In this document: positions 1 to 8,311 of the stretch, piece after piece | How positions within the stretch are numbered: the stretch's first letter is position 1 | How the letters are laid out: each line of letters starts with the position of its first letter | Source: Ruania alba | GTDB taxonomy: Bacteria; Actinomycetota; Actinomycetes; Actinomycetales; Beutenbergiaceae | Length of the DNA stretch: 64,000 nucleotides | Direction: 5' to 3' | Assembly: GCF_900105765.1 (NCBI RefSeq) | Contig: NZ_FNTX01000002.1 | Location: 620,001-684,000 of the forward strand | Translations under genes and position numbers: made by a program | The notes under the pieces: generated by a model | Database searches by the model: none | Seen by the model: only the letters and a program-made list of their open reading frames with translations | Told to the model about the DNA's origin: nothing

Positions 1-865
1 CGGCTCGCCCGGTCTGGAAGCCTTCGATGTAGATCTGGTACATCAGCGTCGTGGTGGAGCCCAGTGGCCCGCCGTCCGTCATCGCCTTGATCAGGTCGAA
101 GGACTGCAGCGAGCTCAGGATCGTCGTGATCAGCAGGAAGAACGTCACCGGGCCGAGTAGCGGTAGCACGACCGAACCGAACGTCCGCAGTTTGGTGGCG
201 CCGTCCAGCGATGCGGCGTCACGTAGGTCCTGCGGGATCCCCTGCAACCCGGCGAGATAGATGAGCGCCACATACCCGATGTGCTTCCACAGGTACACGA
301 TGATGATCATGATCAGCGCCCAGGGTGAGGACGTGTACCACTGCGGTGAGTCCAGTCCGATCGCGCCGAGCAGCGTCGACAACAACCCGTAGCGGGGGTC
401 GAAGATGTACAGCCAGAGCATGCCGACTGCGATCCCGGACAGGACGTAGGGCGCGAACACCACGGTGCGGGCGACCCCTCGTCCCCAGAGTTTGCGATTC
501 AACAGCAGAGCGAGTGCGAGGCCGAGGACCAGCGCGCCGCCCACGGTGGCCACAGCGAAGATGAGCGTGGTGCCCATCACCATGGGGGTATCCGGATCGG
601 TGAACCACGCAATGTAGTTGTCGAATCCGATGAACCGGGCCACGGACGAGCCCATGTTCCACTGCAGCATCGAGTAGTAGAAGCTCAGCAGCAGCGGCCG
701 GTAGACGAAGATCAGCAGCAGGGCCACATTGGGGCCGGCGAGCAGGGCGAAGATCCCGAGGTTCTTCAGCCGGCGTCGCTTGATCGCGGCGTGGCGCACC
801 TTCGACGTGCCCGAGCGAGCCAGGGGCGGCGCGGTTGGTGCCTGCGACGTCACGAGCGGCACCAT
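1..865 (-). CDS. Sugar ABC transporter permease, MalF/UgpA type (3' end outside window)
   Basis: Inner-membrane subunit of a carbohydrate importer. Reading the minus strand from the ATG at 865 gives about 288 residues without a stop, beginning MVPLVTSQAP. A basic cytoplasmic stretch is followed by about six hydrophobic segments, and the EAA-type loop that contacts the ATPase is visible near residue 215 (DLRDAASLDGA). Family members are usually 290-320 aa, so only a few C-terminal residues should be missing. The start is the first in-frame ATG; its ribosome site is weak. A second permease would be expected beyond the window edge. The nearest upstream gene on the same strand is an AraC regulator 507 bp away, a common arrangement for sugar-uptake operons. 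The substrate cannot be read from the sequence. Confidence 0.9.
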   Translation of the reverse strand, partial: MVPLVTSQAPTAPPLARSGTSKVRHAAIKRRRLKNLGIFALLAGPNVALLLIFVYRPLLLSFYYSMLQWNMGSSVARFIGFDNYIAWFTDPDTPMVMGTTLIFAVATVGGALVLGLALALLLNRKLWGRGVARTVVFAPYVLSGIAVGMLWLYIFDPRYGLLSTLLGAIGLDSPQWYTSSPWALIMIIIVYLWKHIGYVALIYLAGLQGIPQDLRDAASLDGATKLRTFGSVVLPLLGPVTFFLLITTILSSLQSFDLIKAMTDGGPLGSTTTLMYQIYIEGFQTGRA

Positions 866-1372
866 GCGCTGGTTCCACCCAGCGCGGACGAATACGAAGC
901 AATCACAGTCTCTCCCTCGGGACCCGCGATCGGCCGATACCCCTCGGCGTCATCGATCTGCGTGGCGATCCGCTTGTCCGATCCTGGACGAAACGCTCAC
1001 CTTGCTTGCGGGCCACAACGTATCCAAACGACTCGAGATGTAGCAACCACCAACACCAGGTGACTGGAAGGTGAACTCACACCGATCCGCGGTGAGACTC
1101 ACGCCTGGAACTGTCTACATCTGTTGTATTTACAGGCATTCTGGCGCGCTGATCGACACGTCACCGATCCACGCATTTGAGCAATCGTGCTTGCTCGAAC
1201 GCCTGGGAACGAGCAAATGTGCCAGGGATCGCGGCGAGGTTAGCTCCGGTCGCAGCGATCGACCATGGATCATTCCATGAGAATACTTGGACTTTTCTGG
1301 GACAACAGAGCGGACAGCGACAACCCGCAACGGATTCTCGTCAGGCACTCAGTGCGCAGGGCAGCCCGGCCC
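866..1372. other. Intergenic region upstream of the sugar permease
   Basis: About 507 bp with no convincing gene. It separates the AraC regulator from the permease, both on the minus strand, and presumably holds the permease promoter. It is less GC-rich than its surroundings (for example 1108-1140). The only clear structure is the GAGCAA repeat cluster described separately. Confidence 0.6.
1179..1216. promoter_or_regulatory. GAGCAA repeat cluster, possible AraC operator
   Basis: GAGCAA occurs at 1179-1184, its complement TTGCTC at 1191-1196, and GAGCAA again at 1211-1216. The last two form a 7-bp perfect inverted repeat (TTGCTCG/CGAGCAA, 12-nt spacer), and the two forward copies lie 32 bp apart, close to three helical turns. 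AraC-family proteins often bind repeated half-sites of this kind. The link to the neighbouring AraC gene is inferred. Confidence 0.4.
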
Positions 1373-2224
1373 TCATTGACGGCGCGCGGCCTCCTGGCGC
1401 CGGAACTCACTCGGTGACATGCCCACCCGGCGGCGGAACAGCCGTGAGAAGTAGGCAGGATCGTCATATCCGACCTGGGTGCCGATGGCGCCGACGTCAC
1501 TGGAGGTGTCCGCGAGCAGGTGCTGGGCCCGGGTGATCCGGGCCTGGATGATGAACTCGTGCGGACTGAGCCCACTGGCTTCGCGTGCAGCGTCGTGCAG
1601 CGCATCAACCGTCAGCCCCAGCTCAGCAGCTCGTTCAGCCACGCTCAACGGCAGCGTGGCCGATTCCAGCAACGCGCCGGTCACCGAGGCCGCGCGCTGC
1701 CGTGGACCGCGAGTGGTCGCGTCCAGCGCGACCCCGATCAGTTGCGCGACGACGGTGGCCGCCACGAGCTGGGAGCGGCGGTTCGGCAGTTGGAGGGCGC
1801 GGCGCAGCCTGGAGAATGCTTCGGGCAGGCCGGTCAGGGCTGCTGGGTCGGCCGACCGGACCGCCTCGGTGGATGTCCAGTGGTCGGCGCCTTCGAGCAC
1901 GCGGGTCATCGTCCCCTCGAACAGCACCCAGTGCTCCTGCCACCCTTCCTGGCGTGGCCCGTAGGCGTGCCTGGCGCCGGGCGTCAGCCAGATCACCGAC
2001 GGCGCAGGTACCGGTAATCCTCGGCGTCGCCTGTCGTCGAAGTATTCCCCGCCACCGGCCGTGACGAACACCAGGGCGTGCGTGGACAACCGCCGAGATC
2101 GCAGCTCCGCCATCGGAGCCACATACTGCTCCCCGGCACCGCGGCAACTCAGCCCACTGTCTCGGAGCGAGCGATTCACGTTCAGGTACGCCGACCAGCG
2201 GTCCGCATCTTCGACCATCGGCAC
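1373..2224 (-). CDS. AraC-family transcriptional regulator
   Basis: A 283-aa DNA-binding regulator. The N-terminal half carries a cupin-like ligand domain (segments around VFVTAGGGEYF and TPGARHAYGP, residues 50-90). The C-terminal 90 residues hold the two helix-turn-helix motifs of the AraC family, ending in the typical GYDDPAYFSRLFRRRVGMSPSEFRR signature region. It is divergent from the dioxygenase-like gene at 2296 and lies upstream of the sugar permease on the same strand, so either could be its target. AraC regulators next to sugar ABC genes usually respond to the transported sugar. No effector can be assigned. Confidence 0.92.
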   Translation of the reverse strand: MPMVEDADRWSAYLNVNRSLRDSGLSCRGAGEQYVAPMAELRSRRLSTHALVFVTAGGGEYFDDRRRRGLPVPAPSVIWLTPGARHAYGPRQEGWQEHWVLFEGTMTRVLEGADHWTSTEAVRSADPAALTGLPEAFSRLRRALQLPNRRSQLVAATVVAQLIGVALDATTRGPRQRAASVTGALLESATLPLSVAERAAELGLTVDALHDAAREASGLSPHEFIIQARITRAQHLLADTSSDVGAIGTQVGYDDPAYFSRLFRRRVGMSPSEFRRQEAARRQ

Positions 2225-2295
2225 CCACGATAGTCCAATTGCTGCGTGACGATCCTCTATGTCCTGCCGCCGCCGCGCTGCCTACGCTCACCATC

Positions 2296-3147
2296 ATGCT
2301 GACGTCGAACGGCTACGTGCTGGACGAGCGAACCGACCGCCTCGGGTCGCTCGCCGAGACCCCGGAGACCGAGCGCCACGACCGGGAGGCGCTCTGGGAA
2401 CGACTGCGCGCCCAGGGGTATCTGCTGCTGCGACAGCAGCTGCCGCGGGATCAGGTTCTCGCTTTCCGCGACTTCTACTTCAGCGCGCTTGCCGGGACAG
2501 GACTCCTGGATGACCGCACCCATCCCAGCGAGGGGATCGCCGGGACAGGCCCGAGCGATACCGCGACCTACCGGCAGGTCCTCTTCGACGAAATTGTCCC
2601 ATCGAGGGAGTACCAGGAGTTCTGCACCTCGCCTGCGATCGGGGGGTGGTTCCGCTGGTTGCTGGACGCTGACGTGCACCTGCACCGCCGCAAGATCCTC
2701 CGGCACACCAGACCTGGCGAGAATGGGATCGGCACGGCCACCCAGGCCCATTACGACCTCGTCTATCTCCGCGAGGGAACGGACCGGGTGCTGTCGATGT
2801 GGATACCGCTCGGCGACTGTCCCACCACACTGGGTGGTCTGACCTACCTGGAGGGCACGCATCACGCAGTGATGGCGGCCGAGCGGGAGGGACGGCTGAA
2901 GCGACCGGCGGCCTCGATCACCGCAGACCTGCCCTCGCTGGCGGACGAGTACGACTCCCGGTGGCTGGTGGCTGACTACGGGATCGGCGATGTGATGGTG
3001 CACTCCGCGCACCTGATCCACGCTGCCCTGGACAACGTCGACGCCGGCGGCCGGATGCGGCTGTCCACCGATATCCGGTACCAGCGGATCTCCGAGCCGA
3101 TCGACTGGCGGTGGCAGGAGCATTGGCACGATCGCGACGGGTTGTAG
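2296..3147 (+). CDS. Phytanoyl-CoA dioxygenase (PhyH) family Fe(II)/2-oxoglutarate oxygenase
   Basis: A 283-aa soluble oxygenase of the PhyH family. The expected iron ligands are visible: an H-x-D pair at H152/D154 (AHYDLVY) and a distal histidine near 242 (LIHAALDN), followed by an arginine near 253 that would bind 2-oxoglutarate. The substrate is unknown; most bacterial relatives are uncharacterised. The start at 2296 (MLTSNGYVLDE) is preferred because the 19 residues of the longer frame from 2239 look non-coding, although no good ribosome site precedes either start. It is transcribed divergently from the AraC regulator, which suggests local control. A role in modifying a sugar-related or small-molecule substrate is only a guess. 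Confidence 0.82.
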   Translation: MLTSNGYVLDERTDRLGSLAETPETERHDREALWERLRAQGYLLLRQQLPRDQVLAFRDFYFSALAGTGLLDDRTHPSEGIAGTGPSDTATYRQVLFDEIVPSREYQEFCTSPAIGGWFRWLLDADVHLHRRKILRHTRPGENGIGTATQAHYDLVYLREGTDRVLSMWIPLGDCPTTLGGLTYLEGTHHAVMAAEREGRLKRPAASITADLPSLADEYDSRWLVADYGIGDVMVHSAHLIHAALDNVDAGGRMRLSTDIRYQRISEPIDWRWQEHWHDRDGL

Positions 3148-3167
3148 GCCAGGGAGGAGGCCCGCCG

Positions 3168-3446
3168 TCAGCTCAGCCGCTCAGTCAGGTGCACGGTGAT
3201 CTCCTCCCCCACCTTCTTGCCGAGGGAACGCAGCAGCGCCGCCTTCACGGGCAGTTTGTGGGTGCCGTCGCCGAGCGCCATGAAGGAGCTGGTGAACGCC
3301 TGCCCGTCCATGGTGCCGCGCACCTTCACCAGGCCCCGGGTCCCGAAGAATTCAGCTGAGCCGGGCATCACCAGGTAGGTCCAGCCGCCGGCGGCGGGGC
3401 TCTTCACCAGCGGCGCGGTGAACGTGTGGTCCAGGGGTGTACTCAT
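3168..3446 (-). CDS. DUF1905 domain protein
   Basis: A 92-aa protein that is essentially one DUF1905 domain: a small beta-rich fold with the characteristic core [19 protein letters not shown] in the middle and [13 protein letters not shown] near the end. Function is unknown; in other bacteria the domain is often fused to or found beside bacteriocin-protection (YdeI/OmpD-type) domains, but here it stands alone. A good GGAGG ribosome site lies 7-8 nt before the ATG at 3446. It is convergent with the dioxygenase-like gene and divergent from the CMD-sigma factor pair. Confidence 0.85.
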   Translation of the reverse strand: MSTPLDHTFTAPLVKSPAAGGWTYLVMPGSAEFFGTRGLVKVRGTMDGQAFTSSFMALGDGTHKLPVKAALLRSLGKKVGEEITVHLTERLS

Positions 3447-3510
3447 GTCGTTGCCTCCGCCTCGTCGTCACATGGTTCGACCTGCCCGGACCGAGGAATT
3501 CATCGGTCGG

Positions 3511-3537
3511 TGTCACATCTGACCCTCCGGCGGTGTC
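3511..3537 (+). promoter_or_regulatory. Candidate ECF41-type promoter
   Basis: TGTCACA at 3511-3517 is followed after 16 nt by TGTC at 3534-3537. ECF41 sigma factors are known to recognise a TGTCACA -35 element with a CGTC -10 element, so this is one base from the expected pair. It lies about 40 nt before the start of the CMD gene that overlaps the ECF41 gene. A second TGTCACA at 3542-3548 lacks a matching -10 at the same spacing. The pattern fits positive autoregulation. Confidence 0.7.
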
Positions 3538-3579
3538 TTCATGTCACAAGGACGCACGCACAACCGAGAAGGAGCAACG

Positions 3580-4179
3580 ATGTCCACGACCATGAGGATC
3601 CAGCCGACCGAGATCACCGGCCTATCCGGTGCGGTGGTGAAGAGGTTCGCCATGAAGATGCTCGGTCAGGTGCCCGAGCCGCTCGGGGTGTACTGGCACA
3701 ACCGCGCGGTGCTCAAGAGCTACATGGCGATCGGTTCCAAGGTGCCGAAGTGGAGCTCGTGCGATCAGAGCCTGAAGTCGTTCGCGCACATGGCGGTCGC
3801 ATCCCTGGTGGGGTGCACCTGGTGTCTGGACTTCGGCTACTTCCAGGCGCAGAACGAGAACCTGGACGTCGCCAAGGCCCAGCAGGTGCCGCGGTGGCGT
3901 GAATCAGACGTGTTCACACCCCTGGAGCGGGAGGTGATGGGGTACGCGGAGGCGATGAGTCAGACCCCGCCCACGGTCACCGACGAGATGTCGGCTTCCC
4001 TCCTGGACCAGCTCGGCGAGGCGGCCCTGGTGGAGCTCACGGCCTTCATCGCGATGGCCAACTTCTACACCCGCTCGAACGTAGCCTTCGGGATCGAGTC
4101 CGACGGGTTCGCCGCTGCCTGCGGCCTGGCCCCACTGGCCGAACGGCCGGCGAGCCGCGGAGTAACGTCCGACGCATGA
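3580..4179 (+). CDS. Carboxymuconolactone decarboxylase (CMD/AhpD-like) family protein
   Basis: A 199-aa cytoplasmic protein with the CMD/AhpD all-alpha fold. The redox-active C-x-x-C pair is C79/C82 in GCTWCLDFGYF, so a peroxidase- or thiol-linked activity is more likely than true carboxymuconolactone decarboxylation. The start at 3580 is set by an AAGGAG ribosome site at 3569-3574; an upstream in-frame ATG at 3541 has none. Its stop overlaps the sigma-factor start by 4 nt (ATGA), so the two are translationally coupled. CMD proteins are one of the typical partners encoded beside ECF41 sigma factors and are a known regulatory target of them. The physiological substrate is not known. Confidence 0.9.
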   Translation: MSTTMRIQPTEITGLSGAVVKRFAMKMLGQVPEPLGVYWHNRAVLKSYMAIGSKVPKWSSCDQSLKSFAHMAVASLVGCTWCLDFGYFQAQNENLDVAKAQQVPRWRESDVFTPLEREVMGYAEAMSQTPPTVTDEMSASLLDQLGEAALVELTAFIAMANFYTRSNVAFGIESDGFAAACGLAPLAERPASRGVTSDA

Positions 4180-5060
4180 GCACCGTCAGCGATGCGTTCG
4201 TGCGCCACCGCAGCCTGCTCTTCACCGTCGCCTACGAGATGCTCGGCTCAGCCGCCGACGCCGAGGACGTGGTGCAGGAGACCTGGCTGCGGTGGGACGC
4301 CGTCGGGCCGGACGGGCGCGCGGAGATCCGGCACCCGCGCGCCTATCTGGTGCGCATGGTGACCCGGCAGGCACTGAACCGGATGCGCACGATCTCCCGC
4401 CAACGGGAGGACTACGTGGGCGAGTGGTTGCCGGAACCGCTGCTGACCACCCCAGATGTGGCCGACGACGTGGAGCTGGCGGAGAGCGTCTCGATCGCGA
4501 TGCTCACCGTGCTGGAGACGCTGGCCCCGGCGGAACGGGCGGTCTTCGTGCTCCGGGAGGTGTTCGAGGTGCCGCACGCCGAGATCGCCGAGGCGCTCGG
4601 GAAGACGCCGGCTGCGGTGCGGCAGATCGCCCGGCGCGCTCGCGCGCACGTGGACGCGCGGCGGCCGCTGATGCAGCCGGACACCACCGGGCAGCGTGAG
4701 CTGCTGGAACGGACCGTCGCGGCGATGCGCGCCGGCGATGCGGATGCGTTGGTGGAGCTGCTCGCCCCGGACGTGGTGATGATTGCCGACGGCGGAGGTA
4801 TCGCCTCCGCACGGCTGACACCCGTGCACGGGGCCAAGACGGCGGCCAAGCTGCTCTCGAAGCTCAGCCAGTACACGCCGGACTTCATCACGCGGTTGAC
4901 CACCATCAATGGCAGCCCCGCGCTGGTGCTCGAGGTGGAGGGTGAGTGGCCCACCGTGATGACGGTGGCCGTGCACGAGGGAAAGATCACGCGTATCTAC
5001 GGTATGCGGAACCCGGAGAAGCTCACCCGGGTCGAGCGGGAGACGCCGCTGAGTCGGTGA
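4176..5060 (+). CDS. ECF41-family RNA polymerase sigma factor (SigJ-like)
   Basis: A 294-aa extracytoplasmic-function sigma factor. Sigma region 2 lies near residues 5-75 and region 4 near 110-160, followed by a SnoaL-like C-terminal domain of about 120 aa. Three ECF41 hallmarks can be read: the WLPEP motif in the linker at 84-88, DGGG at 205-208, and an NPDKL-type motif (NPEKL) at 279-283. In this group the C-terminal extension replaces a separate anti-sigma factor and tunes activity. The gene overlaps the CMD gene by 4 nt and is probably transcribed from the ECF41-type promoter at 3511. The inducing signal is unknown, as for most of the family. Confidence 0.93.
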   Translation: MSTVSDAFVRHRSLLFTVAYEMLGSAADAEDVVQETWLRWDAVGPDGRAEIRHPRAYLVRMVTRQALNRMRTISRQREDYVGEWLPEPLLTTPDVADDVELAESVSIAMLTVLETLAPAERAVFVLREVFEVPHAEIAEALGKTPAAVRQIARRARAHVDARRPLMQPDTTGQRELLERTVAAMRAGDADALVELLAPDVVMIADGGGIASARLTPVHGAKTAAKLLSKLSQYTPDFITRLTTINGSPALVLEVEGEWPTVMTVAVHEGKITRIYGMRNPEKLTRVERETPLSR

Positions 5061-5102
5061 GGGCGACACTGCACGACTTCGTGCTGCCAGGCACCGAAGC
5101 AG

Positions 5103-5480
5103 TCACCGGTCCGAGTCCGGTCGATGCTGGATCTCGTCGTCGATCACGGCCTCCAACTCGGCCGCGGTCGGGAGGACGTCCCGTACGTCGGCAGGCAGGC
5201 CGTGATAGTCCGCGACAGTCTCGGAGTTCGCGGGTGGCAAGACGGTCCAGGAGCACCGTGACGTGACCCCAGGGCAATCGTCCAACAGCCTGTTGGACGA
5301 ACTCCTCCTCGGACGGCCATGCCTCTGCCACCCGGCGCATAGAGCAGGTTGGAGCGGGACCAGCCGCGCTGGTCCGGGAACGCCGTCGTCATCGCAGCAC
5401 GGTCTCAGTCGGCACCGACAGCGGAGGTCACGAGACGTTATCCACAACCCCGGGCTCGCGGCCTGCAGGCAGAGATGCGT
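5103..5480 (-). pseudogene. Decayed DUF1016 (YhcG-like PDDEXK nuclease) relic
   Basis: Minus-strand fragments of a DUF1016 protein remain in different frames: VVDNVS near 5430-5460, FPDQRGWSRSNLLY near 5345-5385, then MRRVAEAWPSEEEFVQQ and LPWGHVTVLLDRLATRELRD at 5220-5340. A tail resembling the family's C-terminus (LPADVRDVLPTAAELEAVIDDE) follows at 5110-5195. The step between NLLY and MRR is best explained by a 2-nt deletion at about 5341-5345, and the nuclease domain between the two halves is missing. No intact frame exists, so this is a broken remnant. It lies just upstream of an intact Uma2-family gene. The family resemblance is recognised from memory of conserved DUF1016 segments. Confidence 0.72.
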
Positions 5481-5517
5481 TGCGCTTCCCTGGTGAACAT
5501 GACCACGAGGAGGCACC

Positions 5518-6099
5518 ATGGACGTCATGACAGCGACGCACCCGGCGCACGGTCACCCCGAGGTGATCGTGCGCGAGGGTCCTTACACAGTCGCCGAGAG
5601 AGATGCTGTCCCCGACGACGGGCTGCGCCATGAGCTGCTCGACGGGGTGCTCGTCATGAGCCCGGCGCCCACGCCCCGTCACCAGCGAGCCGTGCGCAAC
5701 CTCACGGTGGCGATGGACCGGGCGCTCCCCGGCGAGCTGGAGGTGTTCGGCTCGCCGATCGACGTGCGGCTAGGGCGTTCCACGGTCCTCCAACCAGATG
5801 TGGTGGTCGTGCATCGCGACGACGTCGGAGAACTGGGCATCGTCGGCGTCCCCGTCCTGGCGATCGAAGTTCTCTCCCCCTCGACCCAGCTCTTCGATCT
5901 GCACCGGAAGAAGCAGCTCTTGGAGCAAGCCGGCTGTCCGTCGTACTGGGTTCTCGACCCACACCTCAGCGAGCTCACGGCGTGGCAGCGCAGCGGTGGT
6001 CGATACCGGGAGGTGGCCCGGGTCAGCGGGACGGAGTCGTGGACAGCGACCCAACCGTGCACAGTCTCGCTCGAGCCATCCCTGCTGCTCGAGGACTGA
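5518..6099 (+). CDS. Uma2-family (DUF820) PD-(D/E)XK nuclease-like protein
   Basis: A 193-aa protein with the restriction-endonuclease-like fold of the Uma2/DUF820 family. Likely active-site residues are E39 (HELLDG), D94 (LQPDVVVV), E117 (LAIEVLSPST) and the lysine pair near 131-132 (RKKQLL), in the family's usual order. The length matches the family norm of about 190 aa. A GGAGG ribosome site lies 4 nt before the ATG at 5518. Members are often found in many copies in mobile or multicellular-lineage genomes, and no biological role is established. Here it sits between a nuclease relic and an HNH endonuclease gene. Confidence 0.88.
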   Translation: MDVMTATHPAHGHPEVIVREGPYTVAERDAVPDDGLRHELLDGVLVMSPAPTPRHQRAVRNLTVAMDRALPGELEVFGSPIDVRLGRSTVLQPDVVVVHRDDVGELGIVGVPVLAIEVLSPSTQLFDLHRKKQLLEQAGCPSYWVLDPHLSELTAWQRSGGRYREVARVSGTESWTATQPCTVSLEPSLLLED

Positions 6100-6169
6100 A
6101 GCGCGGATCCCGGCATATTCGCACCGCACCGGGCTTGCGCCGCTGCCCACCCTCTGCTGAGCTCAGCAC

Positions 6170-7060
6170 GTGGAGTCATCGATGGAGCGGGCGCTCCGGG
6201 AGCACATCATCGGCTGGGTGGTCGAGCGGGCCGAGGCGAACGGCGGGTTCGTGTTCCGCGAGGAGTTGCTCTCGTTCCGCCACAACGGCGAGAAGCTCCC
6301 GGTGATCGACTACTCGCGTGGTATCCGCAATCCTCGGGCGCTGTCCGCCACGCTCTCGATCGTCAGCTCCGCCTCCGGTCCGTACGACGACGTCGAGTCC
6401 GAGGACGGCCTCCTCCACTATGCCTACCGCTCCGGGGACCCGTGGTCCGGGGACAACCGCAAGCTCCGGGTCGCCTACGAGACCGGTATGCCGTTGCTGC
6501 TGTTCCGCAAGGAAGTGCCGAACGTCTACACGCCGGTCGCTCCGGTGTACGTGGTGGACGACCGCCCGGACGAGCGCGCCTTCGTGATCGCGCTGGACGA
6601 GTCGTTCCGCTTCTTCGGTAACCTCGACACCCTCTCGGAAGAGAAGCGCCGCTACGCCCAGCGCCTGGCCCGTCAGCGCCTGCACCAGCCGGCTTTCCGC
6701 ACCCGGGTGCTGCTCGCCTACGAGACGCGCTGCACGGTCTGCCGGCTGCACCATGGCTCGTTGCTGGACGCCGCGCACATCCTCCCGGACGGCCACCCCG
6801 ACGGCGCCCCGACCGTGGACAACGGCCTGGCGATGTGCAAGATCCACCACGCCGCCTACGACCAGGACATGCTCGGCGTGACCCCGGACTACCGGGTGCA
6901 GATCGCCTGGCGTCTGCTGGAGGAGAAGGACGGGCCGATGCTCCGGCACGGGCTGCAGGAGATGCACGGGCAGACGCTGCACCTGCCGCGCCGCCCTCGA
7001 GACCGCCCGCACCGCGACCATCTCGCCCACCGGTACGAGACGTTCCTGCAGGGCGTCTGA
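6170..7060 (+). CDS. HNH endonuclease (putative restriction endonuclease, COG3440-like)
   Basis: A 296-aa protein with a C-terminal HNH nuclease domain. The zinc-knuckle C188-x2-C191 is followed by the catalytic-type A-A-H203, N218 and the closing C223/H226-H227 cluster (AMCKIHHAAYD). The N-terminal 170 residues resemble the recognition region of stand-alone restriction-type HNH proteins but show no motif I can name. The start is GTG at 6170 or ATG at 6182; neither has a strong ribosome site. No methyltransferase gene adjoins it, so a classical restriction-modification pair is not supported. Modification-dependent cleavage is possible but unproven. Confidence 0.85.
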   Translation: MESSMERALREHIIGWVVERAEANGGFVFREELLSFRHNGEKLPVIDYSRGIRNPRALSATLSIVSSASGPYDDVESEDGLLHYAYRSGDPWSGDNRKLRVAYETGMPLLLFRKEVPNVYTPVAPVYVVDDRPDERAFVIALDESFRFFGNLDTLSEEKRRYAQRLARQRLHQPAFRTRVLLAYETRCTVCRLHHGSLLDAAHILPDGHPDGAPTVDNGLAMCKIHHAAYDQDMLGVTPDYRVQIAWRLLEEKDGPMLRHGLQEMHGQTLHLPRRPRDRPHRDHLAHRYETFLQGV

Positions 7061-7117
7061 CTCCCGCGCCATCGGGCCGTGTTGACACACCACCCGCGCC
7101 GGTGGTCGGCTCACCCC

Positions 7118-8311
7118 GTGACCATCTCACCGTCAACGGCCGAGGCGAGGGTCGCCGTCATCGGCTGCGGAGCACGCGCGGGTATCGCCGCGCACGTGGC
7201 CAGCACCGGTGTCGGCATCGTGACCGCGCTGGTCGACCCCGACCCTGCCGCCCGCGAGCGCACGGCGGCCCGCCTCGCCGAGACGCCCGCCCAGTTCGCC
7301 GGGGTCGGTGAGCTGCTGCAATCCGGCACCGACGTCACTGCCGCACTCGTCCTCACCCCGGACGACACCCACGCCGAGGTGGCGATCCCGCTGCTGGAGG
7401 CCGGCATCGCGGTCTTCTGCGAGAAGCCGATCACCATCACGACGGCGGACGCGGACCGGATGCTGGCCGCCGCCGCCCGGAGCGGCACACCGCTGTACGT
7501 GGGCCACAACATGCGGCACATGAGCGTGGTCACGACGATGCGCGACATCATCAGCCGCGGGGAGATCGGCGCAGTGAAGGCCATCTGGTGCCGCCACTTC
7601 GTGGGCCACGGCGGCGACTACTACTTCAAGGACTGGCACGCCGAGCGCGCCCGCGGCACCGGGCTGCTGCTGCAGAAGGGCGCGCACGACATCGACGTGA
7701 TCCACTGGCTCGCCGGTGCCTCCACCACCCGGGTGACCGGGATGGGCGGGCTCACCGTGTACGACCAGGTCACCGATCGCCGAGACAACTCCGACCGCAC
7801 CATGGCCGACTGGTTCTCCGAGGACAACTGGCCGCCGCTGGCCCAGCGGGAGCTGAACCCGGTGATCGACGTGGAGGACCTGTCGATGGTGCAGATGCAG
7901 CTCGAGGGCGGGATCTTCGCCTCGTACCAGCAGTGCCATTACACCCCGGACTACTGGCGCAACTACACGGTGATCGGCACCGAGGGCCGGTTGGAGAACT
8001 TCGGCGATTCTGCCGGTGGCGTCGTGCGCGTGTGGAACCGCCGCTCCGGATATCGCGCCGAGGGCGATGCCGAGTACCCGATCGTCGGCGACGCGGGCGG
8101 CCACGGGGATGCCGACCAACGCACGATCGCGGAGTTCCTCGACTTCGCCGCCCACGGGGGCGCCACTGCCACGTCCCCGGTGGCCGCGCGGAACGCCGTG
8201 GCCACCGCGGTGGCTGCGACCGAGTCGCTCCGCGCCGGTTCCGTCCCGCGGGACGTGCCACCCCTGGATCCGGCCATCGCCTCCTGCTTCGACGGAAAGG
8301 CCACCTCGTGA
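7118..8311 (+). CDS. Gfo/Idh/MocA family oxidoreductase (first of three)
   Basis: A 397-aa NAD(P)-dependent sugar oxidoreductase. The Rossmann motif VAVIGCGARAG lies at the N-terminus and the conserved cofactor/substrate motif CEKPITIT about 105 residues in. The C-terminal beta-sheet domain carries GAHDIDVIHWLAG, which holds the family's catalytic histidine region. The start is GTG at 7118; the upstream 13 codons of the open frame look non-coding. It overlaps the next oxidoreductase by 4 nt (GTGA). It is the longest and most divergent of the three tandem paralogues. The substrate (an inositol, hexose or sugar acid are typical) cannot be read from sequence. Confidence 0.92.
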   Translation: MTISPSTAEARVAVIGCGARAGIAAHVASTGVGIVTALVDPDPAARERTAARLAETPAQFAGVGELLQSGTDVTAALVLTPDDTHAEVAIPLLEAGIAVFCEKPITITTADADRMLAAAARSGTPLYVGHNMRHMSVVTTMRDIISRGEIGAVKAIWCRHFVGHGGDYYFKDWHAERARGTGLLLQKGAHDIDVIHWLAGASTTRVTGMGGLTVYDQVTDRRDNSDRTMADWFSEDNWPPLAQRELNPVIDVEDLSMVQMQLEGGIFASYQQCHYTPDYWRNYTVIGTEGRLENFGDSAGGVVRVWNRRSGYRAEGDAEYPIVGDAGGHGDADQRTIAEFLDFAAHGGATATSPVAARNAVATAVAATESLRAGSVPRDVPPLDPAIASCFDGKATS

